Source: a virus. From it: 34,983 nucleotides of DNA. The DNA lies in the IMG/VR virus record IMGVR_UViG_3300045135_002424, positions 1 through 34,983 of that record; one strand, written 5' to 3'. Both the position numbers and the translations under genes were made by a program. The notes beneath the pieces are model-generated. The model was given only the letters and a program-made list of their open reading frames with translations. It did not search any database and was not told where the DNA came from. Shown here piece after piece: positions 26,178 to 34,967 of the stretch. Numbering within the stretch: the stretch's first letter is position 1; the number at the start of each line of letters is the position of its first letter.

Positions 26178-27353
26178 TTATTTTTTAAACTTAACCTTGA
26201 GTTTAGAAGTGCTTTCACCGTCGTTTACCGCTCTGATGGTCCACCCGTTTGCAGTCGTAACTTTCTCATGAGTCCCTCTCGGATTCATATTGACGTTCTT
26301 CGTGCGAGCCATACTGTCTTTCATTGCATCGGCTTTGCCTTGCTCATAAAAGTGTTGAGCGACTTGGTCGGCGTTCATGGCGGTGAACAATGATTTGTGG
26401 TAACCTTTAGCGTCTGACATTTCATTATTTTCGTTCAAGAACTTCTTGACAAAGTTATTAATGTCGCTTTGGGTACTTTTAACCTGCTCAGCGTCTTTAA
26501 CTTTAAAACGATAGGTTTTGTCTCCGACTTTGTAATCAAACCCTTGAAAACTTTTATCGAATACTTTATCGCTTTCCATTTTAAAACGCTTTGCTTGACG
26601 TTCAGCCATGGCAGCAGTTTCTGCACTCTCTTTATTATAGCGATTAAAAAATTCAATCGCTTTTTGCTGTTCGGGGTTCAAGCGAGAACCCGCTTTAATT
26701 TCTTCGTAATATTTAGACTTCATGCCCTCAAGGTGGCTTTGCGCATTTGCAAGCGCTTGTTTTCGCTCAACCTTTTTACGGCGGATTTCACGTTCGTCGT
26801 CAATGTCCTCTTCGTAAGAAAACTTGTCTTCAAGCATGAAATCAATATCCTCTTTGTCTAAATGTGGATTAGTAGCCTGATAGTATTCGCGAAGTAGCTG
26901 GTCTTCGTTTAGCTGACTATAATCCGTGTTAAGGCGTACATAGTCTTCTAGCGTGCCGCCTGTGTCATTCATAAAGTCCACAACTTTTTGAATGTTTTCT
27001 GGAAGGTCGACACCTGATTGTGCTGCTTCTTCTACAGCTTCCGCTACTTCATCTTGTAGCTGCTCTGTAGCCTGCTCAACTTGCTCTTCGGTAATTTCCT
27101 GTAATACAGGTTCTTCTACCTCTTGTACTTCTGCAATGGGCTGTTCATCTTGAACGGGGATTTCTTCTCCGGCAGATTCTGTAACTGGCTCTTCGACGTT
27201 TTCGACTGGTACTTCTTCGCTAACTGCGGGTTCGTCGCGTACAGGAACCTCATCTGCGCTTTGCTCTTGAACGGCATTTGCTCTTAGGTCTACTTTAATA
27301 GTTCCATCATCACCCGTTGATACAGGTGATGTGTCCTTAGTTTCTTCACTCAT
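26178..27353 (-). CDS. scaffolding protein (acidic, coiled-coil)
   Basis: This 391-residue protein has an N-terminal 110 residues dominated by Glu, Val, Pro and Gln (EEVPVENVEEPVTESAGEE, EEVEQATEQLQDEVAEAVEEA), probably disordered. The middle is charged and helical (about 140-290: YEEDIDDEREIRRKKVERK, NPEQQKAIEFFNRYNKESA). The C-terminus is basic (STSKLKVKFKK). An acidic helical rod with a basic capsid-binding tail, encoded between portal and major capsid protein, is the classic pattern of a phage scaffolding protein, which directs shell assembly and then leaves. No Ser-protease motif is visible, so it is not an obvious self-cleaving scaffold. Confidence 0.8.
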   Translation of the reverse strand: MSEETKDTSPVSTGDDGTIKVDLRANAVQEQSADEVPVRDEPAVSEEVPVENVEEPVTESAGEEIPVQDEQPIAEVQEVEEPVLQEITEEQVEQATEQLQDEVAEAVEEAAQSGVDLPENIQKVVDFMNDTGGTLEDYVRLNTDYSQLNEDQLLREYYQATNPHLDKEDIDFMLEDKFSYEEDIDDEREIRRKKVERKQALANAQSHLEGMKSKYYEEIKAGSRLNPEQQKAIEFFNRYNKESAETAAMAERQAKRFKMESDKVFDKSFQGFDYKVGDKTYRFKVKDAEQVKSTQSDINNFVKKFLNENNEMSDAKGYHKSLFTAMNADQVAQHFYEQGKADAMKDSMARTKNVNMNPRGTHEKVTTANGWTIRAVNDGESTSKLKVKFKK

Positions 27354-27386
27354 GATATAATATTATAAAATTGTACAAATATATTA

Positions 27387-29816
27387 TTACTTAGGTTCAA
27401 AGGTTCCTAAACCAAAACCACCGCCTAAGATGTCGTTACCCCCTGATTCAAAACGTTTTGGGGGCGTTTGTTTTTGTCTTTGTTCGATAAGTTCGCTCTG
27501 CTGCGATGCTTGTATTTTAGTTCTTTCGTCTTTGCGATCTTCTGTTTCTTTGATCTTAGACTTAGCCGCGTCAACTTCAATGCCCTTGAGCTGCATGTTA
27601 TATTGGAACTCAAGCTGCATTAACTGCATTTTAGCCTGAACCTCCTTATCTATGCGCTGTTGCTCGATTTGACCCTTAAGCTGCTCAAGCTGCGCTTTTG
27701 TTTGGAATGCTGCTTGATCTTTTTGCATTTCTGCCTGCGCTGCAACCTGTTGTGCCTGTGCATTTGCTTGTGCTTGCGCCTGCATGTTTTGTTGCTGCAT
27801 CGCTTGATCGCGCTCGCCTTTTTTCTTGCGGCGTAGCTTTAACAATTGGTTAGCAAGCTTTAAATTTCTTACTTCGCGAATATCAATGGCATCATCTAAA
27901 TCAATAAGACCAGCTGAAAGTGCTGTTTGTATATTGTTTTCTAATAATGCTTTTTCTTCTTCGTCTGGCGCAAGTTCTAATACAATGCCAAAATCGTGCA
28001 GGTGTAAATCTTCAAGTTCACCTAGTGTGGCTACATTGTGCCCACCAATCTTTTGTATAAACGCCTCACGCGCAGGATCAAATTCAATAATATCGGAAAT
28101 ACGCAAAGATAAACATTCCGCGGTTTCCGCCGTTAAGAACAAACCGGCATCAAGAATATGGCGTGTAGCTGTATTTGAATTTGCCGCCGCAAGCTTTTGT
28201 ACGCCCACTAATGTTCTTGAGTCAGGCATGGAACCATCGCGCGCTTCATTTAGACCCGTTACGTCGCGAATCATTTGCAGATAGTAGTTATATGTCTGAA
28301 TAAGTGTCTGTAGCTTTTGACCACCAGCGCCTGTTTGCAATGGCTGAATTGGCACTTTGCCTGGATTCATATCGCCCTCGCTGGTAAATGAACGCCCAAT
28401 AACAGAACCCGTTTGGAAGAACATATTAAGTGCCTCCTGTGGGTTGTAGTTTGTGCCGTTACCTAAATCAATTTCAGCAAGACCGTCAGCATCCATATAA
28501 ACACCGTCTGGCATCATCTTGCTTAACACCTGCTGCATTTTAAGGTGCGTGATTTGAATCATGTCTGCAAAACCGGTACAACGGCTTACAATAGATTCAA
28601 TTCTACCTTTATACATACGCGGTGCTACAATGCTATAGTTCATTTTAACTTTAGCATAATCGCTTTTTGGGCGCATCATGTTTTTAGCCATCTCCCACTG
28701 TAGCAAAATGTCGGTACCTAAAATATGCACACCTTCGTATAATACTTCTAACGACCGCGCCATTTTACCGTACTGACCCTCCATAACTTCAACAGGTGGA
28801 TCAAACTGATCATCGCGTACAATAATTTTAGAAGCGCCTGTAGACGTCTCTTTAACTTTGTACACTTCGTTCATGTATGTTTTGTAATTAAAATACAACA
28901 CTTGAACAACGTTATGATCGCGCACGTCATAGTTAGTTAACGATTGATCGTAACCAGCGCTATAATTTTTAGTTCCCTGCTGTTGTACTTTCTTTAATTC
29001 CGCTTCGTCTAAACTAGGGAATTGCTTTTTTAATTCATTTAGTGGCACAAACTTAACCTCGCCAACATAATATATGTCGTCAAAATAAGGCGACTCGCTA
29101 TACGAATGTACCAAATAAGCTGGATCAACATACTCGACTTTAACACCTTCCGCTTGTGTAAAGCTGTTTTTAACTGCAGCAATACCTAAAGTTGTTAAGT
29201 CGTAATATAAACGCTTTTTGGTTAAACCATAATTGTTACCGTCAAGCAATGTATTAATCGCTGTTTCTTCTGCAATTTCAACACCTTGCTTATAGCTTAG
29301 CTGCATGTGCAACTCAAGCTCTTCTTTTGAATCAGGCAATTGTTCAGGATTATTTTCGAACAAATTCATGCCAAACTCTTTTTGCGCAAATTCGTTTAGT
29401 TCCTTAGTTTGCAAGTCACGAATAATAGACTCCATATATTTCGTGCGCTTACTTACGCCGTATGGGTCTTGTGAATACGCTTTTAGGTCAAACGATCTTT
29501 CTGCAATACCGTTAACCACAATGTCTACAAACTTAGACAAGATAGGTACCGGTTTCCAATCCAGGTTTAAATAAGATAAGTCACCGTTTACCGATAGCTC
29601 ATCTTTATATTTTTGTATGCTTTGCTCTCCTCTCGCGTACAACCTTAAATTATGAAATGTATTTTGGTTGCTTCTATATCGAGACGTGCCAGAATTGCTA
29701 GAGAACCATTCGTTTTGAATAGCCCTTGCGACCTTAAGCCCGTAGTCGTAAGACATTTTCTCAGCGTCACTTACGACCTGGCTAGGAAAAGCACTGTTTA
29801 TAACTGAGTTAGCCAT
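27387..29816 (-). CDS. portal protein
   Basis: This 809-residue protein forms the dodecameric ring through which DNA enters and leaves the head. Evidence is its place between TerL and scaffold, its size, and the N-terminal portion. That portion has RYRSNQNTFHNLRLYARGEQ, WKPVPILSKFVDIVVNGIAE and a charged helical wing, typical of portals from podovirus-like Bacteroidota and marine phages. Residues about 660-770 are a long Gln/Ala/Lys-rich helix (QQQNMQAQAQANAQAQQ, LEQLKGQIEQQRIDKEVQAK), equivalent to the barrel extension that reaches into the head in P22-type portals. The C-terminal tail is Gly-rich (GGNDILGGGFGLGTF). The gene follows TerL with a three-base gap. Confidence 0.85.
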   Translation of the reverse strand: MANSVINSAFPSQVVSDAEKMSYDYGLKVARAIQNEWFSSNSGTSRYRSNQNTFHNLRLYARGEQSIQKYKDELSVNGDLSYLNLDWKPVPILSKFVDIVVNGIAERSFDLKAYSQDPYGVSKRTKYMESIIRDLQTKELNEFAQKEFGMNLFENNPEQLPDSKEELELHMQLSYKQGVEIAEETAINTLLDGNNYGLTKKRLYYDLTTLGIAAVKNSFTQAEGVKVEYVDPAYLVHSYSESPYFDDIYYVGEVKFVPLNELKKQFPSLDEAELKKVQQQGTKNYSAGYDQSLTNYDVRDHNVVQVLYFNYKTYMNEVYKVKETSTGASKIIVRDDQFDPPVEVMEGQYGKMARSLEVLYEGVHILGTDILLQWEMAKNMMRPKSDYAKVKMNYSIVAPRMYKGRIESIVSRCTGFADMIQITHLKMQQVLSKMMPDGVYMDADGLAEIDLGNGTNYNPQEALNMFFQTGSVIGRSFTSEGDMNPGKVPIQPLQTGAGGQKLQTLIQTYNYYLQMIRDVTGLNEARDGSMPDSRTLVGVQKLAAANSNTATRHILDAGLFLTAETAECLSLRISDIIEFDPAREAFIQKIGGHNVATLGELEDLHLHDFGIVLELAPDEEEKALLENNIQTALSAGLIDLDDAIDIREVRNLKLANQLLKLRRKKKGERDQAMQQQNMQAQAQANAQAQQVAAQAEMQKDQAAFQTKAQLEQLKGQIEQQRIDKEVQAKMQLMQLEFQYNMQLKGIEVDAAKSKIKETEDRKDERTKIQASQQSELIEQRQKQTPPKRFESGGNDILGGGFGLGTFEPK

Positions 29817-29819
29817 AAA

Positions 29820-32030
29820 TTATTTTATTATTTCTGAAGTAAACCCGTTTTGGCGGTATCTCGCTATATTGAGATTCAATTTTGTTCTTTCTAATTTGGC
29901 AACAGGTCTATATAATTCTTTATTACACGCCATAATAGCTAGCCCCGAGCTAATCGATGCATCGTATTTAGTACGATTATTAATATTAAATTTTGACCAG
30001 TCATTTAATGTATCGTTAAAATACATATTGCCATACTCGTTTTCTGCATTTAAACCAACGTACTTATCTATGTACATTTCAATTGCAGCAGCATGAGCTT
30101 GCTTCATATCTTCACTGGAGTTTGGAATACCCCCAATTTCTTTTTCTGTTACAGATAGTTTATTCCACAGTCTGTCAGGGCGGTTCATTGAGTAACCCCT
30201 ATAACCTCTGCGCTTAAAATGATAAAGCAGCCTAGGTTTGTTATTCTCTGCTAATATCGGCATACCATAAAACACACAAGCCATCAGTACATCTTCAAAA
30301 AAGATTTCTGCGGTTTGTGGTCTAGCTATGTATTCAAGGAAGAATGTACTTGGCGGTGCATCTTCCATAGTGAATTTAGTGAGTCCGTGTAAAGCTCCTT
30401 TCGAACCTTTTCCGTCGGTAGTTCCTGAAATGTCGTAACTATCGCAACCAAATGCGCCAATGTGCTCATTACCCGGGTATCTAACACCATTCTTTGTTAT
30501 TTGCCTGTTCTGCAGATTTGCGCTTGGAATCCAAGAGACTTTAAACCTACCCTGAGGCGTTGGCATAAATACAACTTTTGTATCTTTTACACCATTAACC
30601 CACTGAAAGTTACCAGTAGTTATAACATTACTATTACGCAGATCTTCGTTATAATCAATCTGTTCATAGATTTTAGCGAGATTAAACAAGCTATTTTTTG
30701 TTTCATCTCTAAATGCGTGTTCCTCTGTACGCGGAAACTGGCGATAGTATTCATTTAAAGCATCCTGGTCTTGTTTAAGGCCCTCAACTTCATTATCCCA
30801 GTAATCTATAACCCCTTGTTCAATAACGTCCCCAAACGGGTCTAAAACCTCTTCTTCGGGTGTATTGAAAACAGGCTGGCCGTATTCATCTATAAAACCC
30901 TCATAGTTCCATTCCATTGGAATAAAAAGAGAATACAATCCAGACTTTGTTTGCCCATTCGAATTTCGTTTAGTAACGTCCGAATCAGCGTATAGTTTTT
31001 TAAAGTTATCGCCGCCTTTATCAAGTGCATTTGATGTTGATCCCATCATACACTTACCAATAATTCTAGAACCAAGACGTAGCGTTGTTTTAGTAACACG
31101 CCAGTTGTTTAGAATATTATCAGGGCGCTCCCATTTACCACTCTCGTCATGCACAAGCAATTTAAGCTTTTCACCATCATAAGAGTTATCGCCCGTGTTC
31201 TTCCAGTCAATTGTTGTATCAAGACCTTCAAGCTCTATTTGCTTTTCTTGCGACTGTATTGATTTACGGGTTAGCTTAGAAGCAGGAACCCTATACGCCA
31301 ATTCAGTCTTCGGTCTATCCATACCATCTTGAATAGGTTTGAAGAAAAACGGGTAGTTGACCGAGATGGGTACGACTTTATCGGTAAACATCTTCTTTGC
31401 ATCGGCACCTGTTTTTGATAAGATACCGAATCTAGCATCACTTGAGATTGTAGCCATGTTGACTGTTTCTCCTGATGCCATAAATGAGAATCCACTCCGT
31501 CTGTTTTTAAGATAGCACATTCCGTAGCTTCTCTTATCGGCTTTGCATGCTTCCCAGAAAATAAAGAAGATTCTGTTTGCTTCGCGGTAGTCTGGATGTC
31601 CAACGTCAATCTTACTCCACTGCAAGTACATGTAGTGAGTGCCAGTGATATAAGTAGGAACACCCTTATTATAAAACCAATACCCACCATCACGCCTGTT
31701 AAACTCTTCGTCAATATAACCTTCCCACTTACTTTTAAATTCATCGGGGTACGTTTGCCAATCAAATATACTTTTAATTCGCTTGAGCTCTTTAGGATAC
31801 TCTGCAACAGCCCACTTGTTAGCACCTTTCTTTAATCCCTTCGGAACGGGAGGCAATGCTATACACAAGTTTTGCACCTTTATAATTTCGCCAATCTGCC
31901 CCGTCTTGCTTATAACAACAATATCATGTTCTTTGTTATAACCGTATTTCCAGGATTTTGACTTATTTAATCTGCTTATAGTCGTAAGCTTTATCGGCTG
32001 CACGACTGTCACTAGACTCTGCTCGTACAT
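29820..32030 (-). CDS. terL: terminase large subunit (packaging ATPase and nuclease)
   Basis: This 736-residue DNA-packaging motor shows the expected parts. The ATPase domain has a degenerate Walker A-like loop KNRRSGFSF (175-183) that lacks the usual Lys before Ser/Thr, Walker B LLVHDE (291-296, D295-E296), and a coupling motif GSTSNALDKGG (330-340). The linker YRQFPRTEEHAFRDE (429-443) is characteristic of TerL. The RNase-H-like nuclease domain has FGCDSYD (527-533, D530 and D533) and LAENNKPR (593-600, E595). The start overlaps the stop of the small upstream gene by one base (TAATG), as expected for a terS-terL pair. Length exceeds the usual 450-600 residues because of an extra N-terminal segment of about 110 residues. 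Confidence 0.92.
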   Translation of the reverse strand: MYEQSLVTVVQPIKLTTISRLNKSKSWKYGYNKEHDIVVISKTGQIGEIIKVQNLCIALPPVPKGLKKGANKWAVAEYPKELKRIKSIFDWQTYPDEFKSKWEGYIDEEFNRRDGGYWFYNKGVPTYITGTHYMYLQWSKIDVGHPDYREANRIFFIFWEACKADKRSYGMCYLKNRRSGFSFMASGETVNMATISSDARFGILSKTGADAKKMFTDKVVPISVNYPFFFKPIQDGMDRPKTELAYRVPASKLTRKSIQSQEKQIELEGLDTTIDWKNTGDNSYDGEKLKLLVHDESGKWERPDNILNNWRVTKTTLRLGSRIIGKCMMGSTSNALDKGGDNFKKLYADSDVTKRNSNGQTKSGLYSLFIPMEWNYEGFIDEYGQPVFNTPEEEVLDPFGDVIEQGVIDYWDNEVEGLKQDQDALNEYYRQFPRTEEHAFRDETKNSLFNLAKIYEQIDYNEDLRNSNVITTGNFQWVNGVKDTKVVFMPTPQGRFKVSWIPSANLQNRQITKNGVRYPGNEHIGAFGCDSYDISGTTDGKGSKGALHGLTKFTMEDAPPSTFFLEYIARPQTAEIFFEDVLMACVFYGMPILAENNKPRLLYHFKRRGYRGYSMNRPDRLWNKLSVTEKEIGGIPNSSEDMKQAHAAAIEMYIDKYVGLNAENEYGNMYFNDTLNDWSKFNINNRTKYDASISSGLAIMACNKELYRPVAKLERTKLNLNIARYRQNGFTSEIIK

Positions 32031-32308
32031 TATCTAGATCTTTTTTCAGCAAAACCAGAAAAAGTTTGCTTTTCTTCTTCTTGCTTTGGTTTGTTTTCAA
32101 GTATGCGCTCCTCTTCTTCGATGCGCGTTAGGATTTCAAAAGCGTCAAATATTGCCAGCTTCTTTGTAGCTGCGGCGTTTTTCAAACGGTCAGCAGACAC
32201 ATCATCTTCTGTATTAGTGATGATTTTTTCTTCGGCAACTTTTATAAGTTCCTCAACTGCTTTGCGACCAGCTTGGATTATACTCTTTTTCGTTTCCTTG
32301 GTATTCAT
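32030..32308 (-). CDS. probable small terminase subunit
   Basis: This 92-residue helical, charged protein begins MNTKETKKSIIQAGRKAVEE. It continues with DRLKNAAATKKLAIFDAFEI and LTRIEEEERILENKP, then a polar tail. The gene directly precedes TerL and is coupled to it by TAATG, the usual place of the DNA-recognising small subunit. The long two-helix coiled part would serve oligomerisation, but no clear helix-turn-helix is visible. The open frame continues upstream to a TTG at 32359; ATG 32308 is preferred because it is the first ATG. Even so, the gene overlaps the GroES-like gene by 56 bases. A non-terminase TerL partner is the alternative. Confidence 0.6.
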   Translation of the reverse strand: MNTKETKKSIIQAGRKAVEELIKVAEEKIITNTEDDVSADRLKNAAATKKLAIFDAFEILTRIEEEERILENKPKQEEEKQTFSGFAEKRSR

Positions 32309-32843
32309 ACTTGATTGTAATTCGATTAGCGGGTACTCTATAAAGCTTTTCCCCTTCAATATTAAATTCGTATTCCGTACCAGGCGTAAACCCTATTAAG
32401 TCTCCGGCTTCAAAGTCTCCGTAAGCATATTTGATTTTACCTATCAAAGGCCTTTCAGTATGCTCAGAAAACATGCGTTCGTCCATTAACGGTTTAACAA
32501 ACACAAAACCTGCCACAGGTTTCCATTTGCCATTCCTTTTGAAAGCATATATTTGGTCCGGATAAACAAAGAATAAATCTTCGTCGTAATAAGAGCGGCT
32601 ATTTTTTTCGTTGCCACGTATATCTCTAAATCTTCTAAACACATTATGGTGCACAATTATTTCATCACCAGTTTGCAAAGATAGATCGTTAACTTTTGGT
32701 ACGGCTTTGACAACGCCGTGTCTGCTGGTATAAAGATGGTTTTGTAATTCTGTATTCAACAGTAGCGTTGTACCGTCTATATCTTTTTCCGCCGTTGTTC
32801 TTTTAGCAAACGGAGAAACAATAAAGTTGTATATGCTTTGCAT
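32253..32843 (-). CDS. tandem GroES-like protein, putative phage co-chaperonin
   Basis: This 196-residue protein reads as two GroES-type beta folds in a row. The first (about 5-103) has HGVVKAVP, LQTGDEIIVHH and LFFVYPDQIYAFKRNG. The second (about 112-181) has GFVFVKPL, RPLIGKIKYA, EAGDLIGFTPG and LYRVPANRITIKYE. Each follows the GroES order of V-KP/KR strand, G-V-AV strand, GD-V-F strand, then the closing strand that ends near I-AI. GroES is about 97 residues, so this is twice the length. Co-chaperonins cap GroEL and help fold large capsid proteins, as T4 gp31 does. No GroEL gene is in the window, so host GroEL would be the partner. A GTG lies two codons upstream, but ATG 32843 forms a TAATG overlap with the previous gene. 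Call is from fold pattern only. Confidence 0.5.
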   Translation of the reverse strand: MQSIYNFIVSPFAKRTTAEKDIDGTTLLLNTELQNHLYTSRHGVVKAVPKVNDLSLQTGDEIIVHHNVFRRFRDIRGNEKNSRSYYDEDLFFVYPDQIYAFKRNGKWKPVAGFVFVKPLMDERMFSEHTERPLIGKIKYAYGDFEAGDLIGFTPGTEYEFNIEGEKLYRVPANRITIKYEYQGNEKEYNPSWSQSS

Positions 32844-33061
32844 TACCACTTAAGATCATATTCAATAGAAACAGCCATGTTCTTATTAAAGTCTTTCCAT
32901 GGCATTACCAAATCGCCTTTTTGAATATAGATAGAGTACTTATCTTCCTCTTCTATAATGTTAACTATAGTATGACCGCCATACACTTCCTGTCCAACAG
33001 AATAGTGCATGGCGTCATTTTTATAGTCCTTCCCAATACTAATTTTGCGAATTATCTGCAT
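32843..33061 (-). CDS. small conserved-looking phage protein, unknown function
   Basis: This 72-residue protein begins MQIIRKISIGKDYKNDAMHY. It has a compact beta-rich look: VGQEVYGGHTIVNIIEE, DKYSIYIQKGDLVMPWKDFN, then VSIEYDLKW. I remember short phage proteins with this IRKISIG-DYK-AMHY start in marine phages near head genes, without a function. Its stop overlaps the GroES-like start (TAATG), and its start overlaps the upstream gene by 23 bases. The repeated strand-turn-strand pattern would suit a small beta-barrel, but that is speculation. Confidence 0.6.
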   Translation of the reverse strand: MQIIRKISIGKDYKNDAMHYSVGQEVYGGHTIVNIIEEEDKYSIYIQKGDLVMPWKDFNKNMAVSIEYDLKW

Positions 33062-33293
33062 TCTCAGTAAGGGTTCCGTCGGCTAGGTTAATACTTACGT
33101 TTCCGTATTTTTCCTGTAGCTCCTCTTGAACTTTTTGTAGTTCAGCGCGAAGAAGATTCATTTGCTGAATAGCTTCGTACTTTTGAGCCTCTAGCCCGCC
33201 GATTTGCATTTGCGTTTGGTTAACAGCGCTTACATAGTTTTGTACTTTTGTCAATTCTTCACTAGTAAGCGACTTTACTTTCTTTTTTGCCAT
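33039..33293 (-). CDS. small coiled-coil protein, unknown function
   Basis: This 84-residue protein has a basic start (MAKKKVKSL) and a long helix (residues about 15-62) with heptad hydrophobics: VQNYVSAVNQTQMQIGGLEA, then MNLLRAELQKVQEELQEKYG. It closes with a strand-like VSINLADGTL. Small coiled coils ending in such a V-I-x-DG motif are frequent in marine phages, from memory. It precedes the packaging genes. Its leader is a long A/T-rich run with AATAAATAAATAAT and no Shine-Dalgarno site, so it may be a fresh translation start after a short gap. Role unknown. Confidence 0.6.
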   Translation of the reverse strand: MAKKKVKSLTSEELTKVQNYVSAVNQTQMQIGGLEAQKYEAIQQMNLLRAELQKVQEELQEKYGNVSINLADGTLTENADNSQN

Positions 33294-33322
33294 TTGATTT
33301 AATTTAATTGATTATTTATTTA

Positions 33323-33637
33323 TTAACAGTTCCACCTGCGACGCGCCGCTCGACCTCTTTCGCTGGTCCAGCCTTTAGAACGCGCGCAAAATGATTTTCT
33401 TCTTTTCCAAGCCTTACTACCTTTCTTTAATTTAGAAGGGTCTTTAGTAACAGCTGTTTTTAATTTGCTGCCTGGATTATCTCTTTTATATTTGTCAACA
33501 CCCTTCTGCGACATACCACCACCGGCATCAGCACCGGTGCCTGTAGGCTTAGCTTCATTATAGTAGCCTAAAGACTTTTTATGAGAAGGCGCATCGCCTT
33601 TCTTTTTAAACGGAGAGTTATGTTGTACGTAAGGCAT
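33323..33637 (-). CDS. small basic protein with FCARSKGWTSERG-ARRRWNC motif
   Basis: This 104-residue, highly basic protein starts MPYVQHNSPFKKKGDAPSHK. It contains GVDKYKRDNPGSKLKTAV, then KRRKSFCARSKGW and RAARRRWNC. The last 60 residues match a pattern I know from many marine phages and that I believe has been given a domain-of-unknown-function number (DUF6321-like); not verified. It has two Cys residues in the C-terminal half and an SPFKKKG motif near the start, like other small proteins at the far end of this unit. Charge suggests nucleic-acid or virion association. Confidence 0.65.
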   Translation of the reverse strand: MPYVQHNSPFKKKGDAPSHKKSLGYYNEAKPTGTGADAGGGMSQKGVDKYKRDNPGSKLKTAVTKDPSKLKKGSKAWKRRKSFCARSKGWTSERGRAARRRWNC

Positions 33638-33638
33638 A

Positions 33639-34967
33639 TTATTTATTTTTAAAGTAACCCTTTTTCATTGGGGTACGCTGCTTAATACCTATGTTTTGTT
33701 CATAGCGCATTTGAGTCGGCGCCATTGGCGGGCGATTTTCGCGCGTTGGAGTTCCGTCAACTAAAGGCGCGCTTGTTCTATTGTAAGAAGCCCGATCAGC
33801 AGTACCTGTATTTGCTTGAATGTTTGCGGCTGTATTTTTATTGTCAGCTGCAATTTTTGCATTTTTTTGATCAGTCAATGCTTCGCTAAGATCACTAAGC
33901 TCTTGCGCACTCATGCCGGTACCACCTACACCTTTGTAATTAGATTTTTTAACGTTTGTAGGCTTTAGCGCCGGTGCGGTAGATTCTTTAATGTCTAAAG
34001 ACGCTGTTTTACGCGGAGCATTCATTATTTCCTGCCCCTCCTTCATTTCCGCACGAGTTGCTTTACGCTCGGCGCGTTTTGCTTTTGCGTTATCAACCGT
34101 ATTTTGCAAACGGTCGCGCCATGTTTTCTTAGCTTGTGGTGCATCCCCGGCTTTACTTACACCTGAACCTGCATCCGCAATTGAAGCGGAACTAGTGTTG
34201 CTCTTTGCAGCAAGTTCACCTTTTGCCGCTTTTTCACCCATTTCCAAAGCTTTAAATTGGTTCATGGTTGACTGGCTAGCGCCGGCTAAATTTCCATATT
34301 TATCAAAGGTAGGGCGCATAAGAGCTTTGTCGGAAGTAGGCGCATCCATTTCCATATCATAGGTGCTTGTTACTTCCGGTGCACTTGTTGGTAAAGTAAA
34401 CTGCTCGGTTGTTCCAGCGGTTTTTCCTGGCTCAACTTTCCCCGGCATACTTGAAGTATTTCCGCCAGATGTAGTCGTTGATGTTGTGCCGTTGTCGTAC
34501 GTGGTTGTTTCGGTAACGGTAGTCTTAGGCTTATACTTATAATTTGGATTGTAACCTTGATGTCTGCCTATAACCTCTTGTCCGCGTTGTGTGCTTGCAT
34601 CAGCGTCGGTCATTTCTCTTGCGGTTCCTAAAAATTGCTCACCGCGAGTAATGCCCTTGTTAAACTGGTTCTGCTGCATGTCAGAGCTGTACGAACGGTT
34701 TTGATCTTCGTTTAAGCCTCTTGAAGTATTGTACAAGCGCTCTTGTGTTTCATTCTGAAAGCTTTTGCCAGTCATAATGTCGCGCTTAGCTTTGCGGCCG
34801 CCCATAAAGCCATCGCCCGCCTGGCGAGCATCACGAGCAGCCTCTCTTGCTTGGCGACGCAAATCGCGCTTAGCCTCATTACGCACAAAGCGCTCACTCT
34901 GACGAGCAGTACGCATGTTAAAGCGATTTTCCCACGGTGTAATGCCAGTATATTTATCCTGGATCAT
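33639..34967 (-). CDS. low-complexity basic protein, probably 5' truncated by the window edge
   Basis: This 442-residue product, from the ATG at 34967, has no recognised domain. The first 60 residues are Arg/Ala-rich helix (NEAKRDLRRQAREAARDARQ). The middle is Thr/Ser/Gly-rich (TTTYDNGTTSTTTSGGN), then comes a basic helix (KTWRDRLQNTVDNAKAKRAE). The C-terminus ends KQRTPMKKGYFKNK, close to the SP-x-K motif of other proteins here. The ATG has no ribosome site and the frame stays open to the window edge (the last codons read EEYTP before the Met), so the real start probably lies outside. Composition resembles the 329-residue protein at the other end of the unit. Virion or DNA association is a guess. 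Confidence 0.55.
   Translation of the reverse strand: MIQDKYTGITPWENRFNMRTARQSERFVRNEAKRDLRRQAREAARDARQAGDGFMGGRKAKRDIMTGKSFQNETQERLYNTSRGLNEDQNRSYSSDMQQNQFNKGITRGEQFLGTAREMTDADASTQRGQEVIGRHQGYNPNYKYKPKTTVTETTTYDNGTTSTTTSGGNTSSMPGKVEPGKTAGTTEQFTLPTSAPEVTSTYDMEMDAPTSDKALMRPTFDKYGNLAGASQSTMNQFKALEMGEKAAKGELAAKSNTSSASIADAGSGVSKAGDAPQAKKTWRDRLQNTVDNAKAKRAERKATRAEMKEGQEIMNAPRKTASLDIKESTAPALKPTNVKKSNYKGVGGTGMSAQELSDLSEALTDQKNAKIAADNKNTAANIQANTGTADRASYNRTSAPLVDGTPTRENRPPMAPTQMRYEQNIGIKQRTPMKKGYFKNK

Noticed and set aside
26469-26861. Plus-strand open frame of 130 residues inside the scaffold gene
   Set aside because: It is Phe/Leu-rich, antisense to a well-supported acidic gene, and has no leader or partner gene.
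31271-31825. 184-residue minus-strand frame within terL
   Set aside because: It overlaps a TerL region with clear motifs in the correct frame; its Ser/Leu/Lys composition is typical of a frame-shifted reading.
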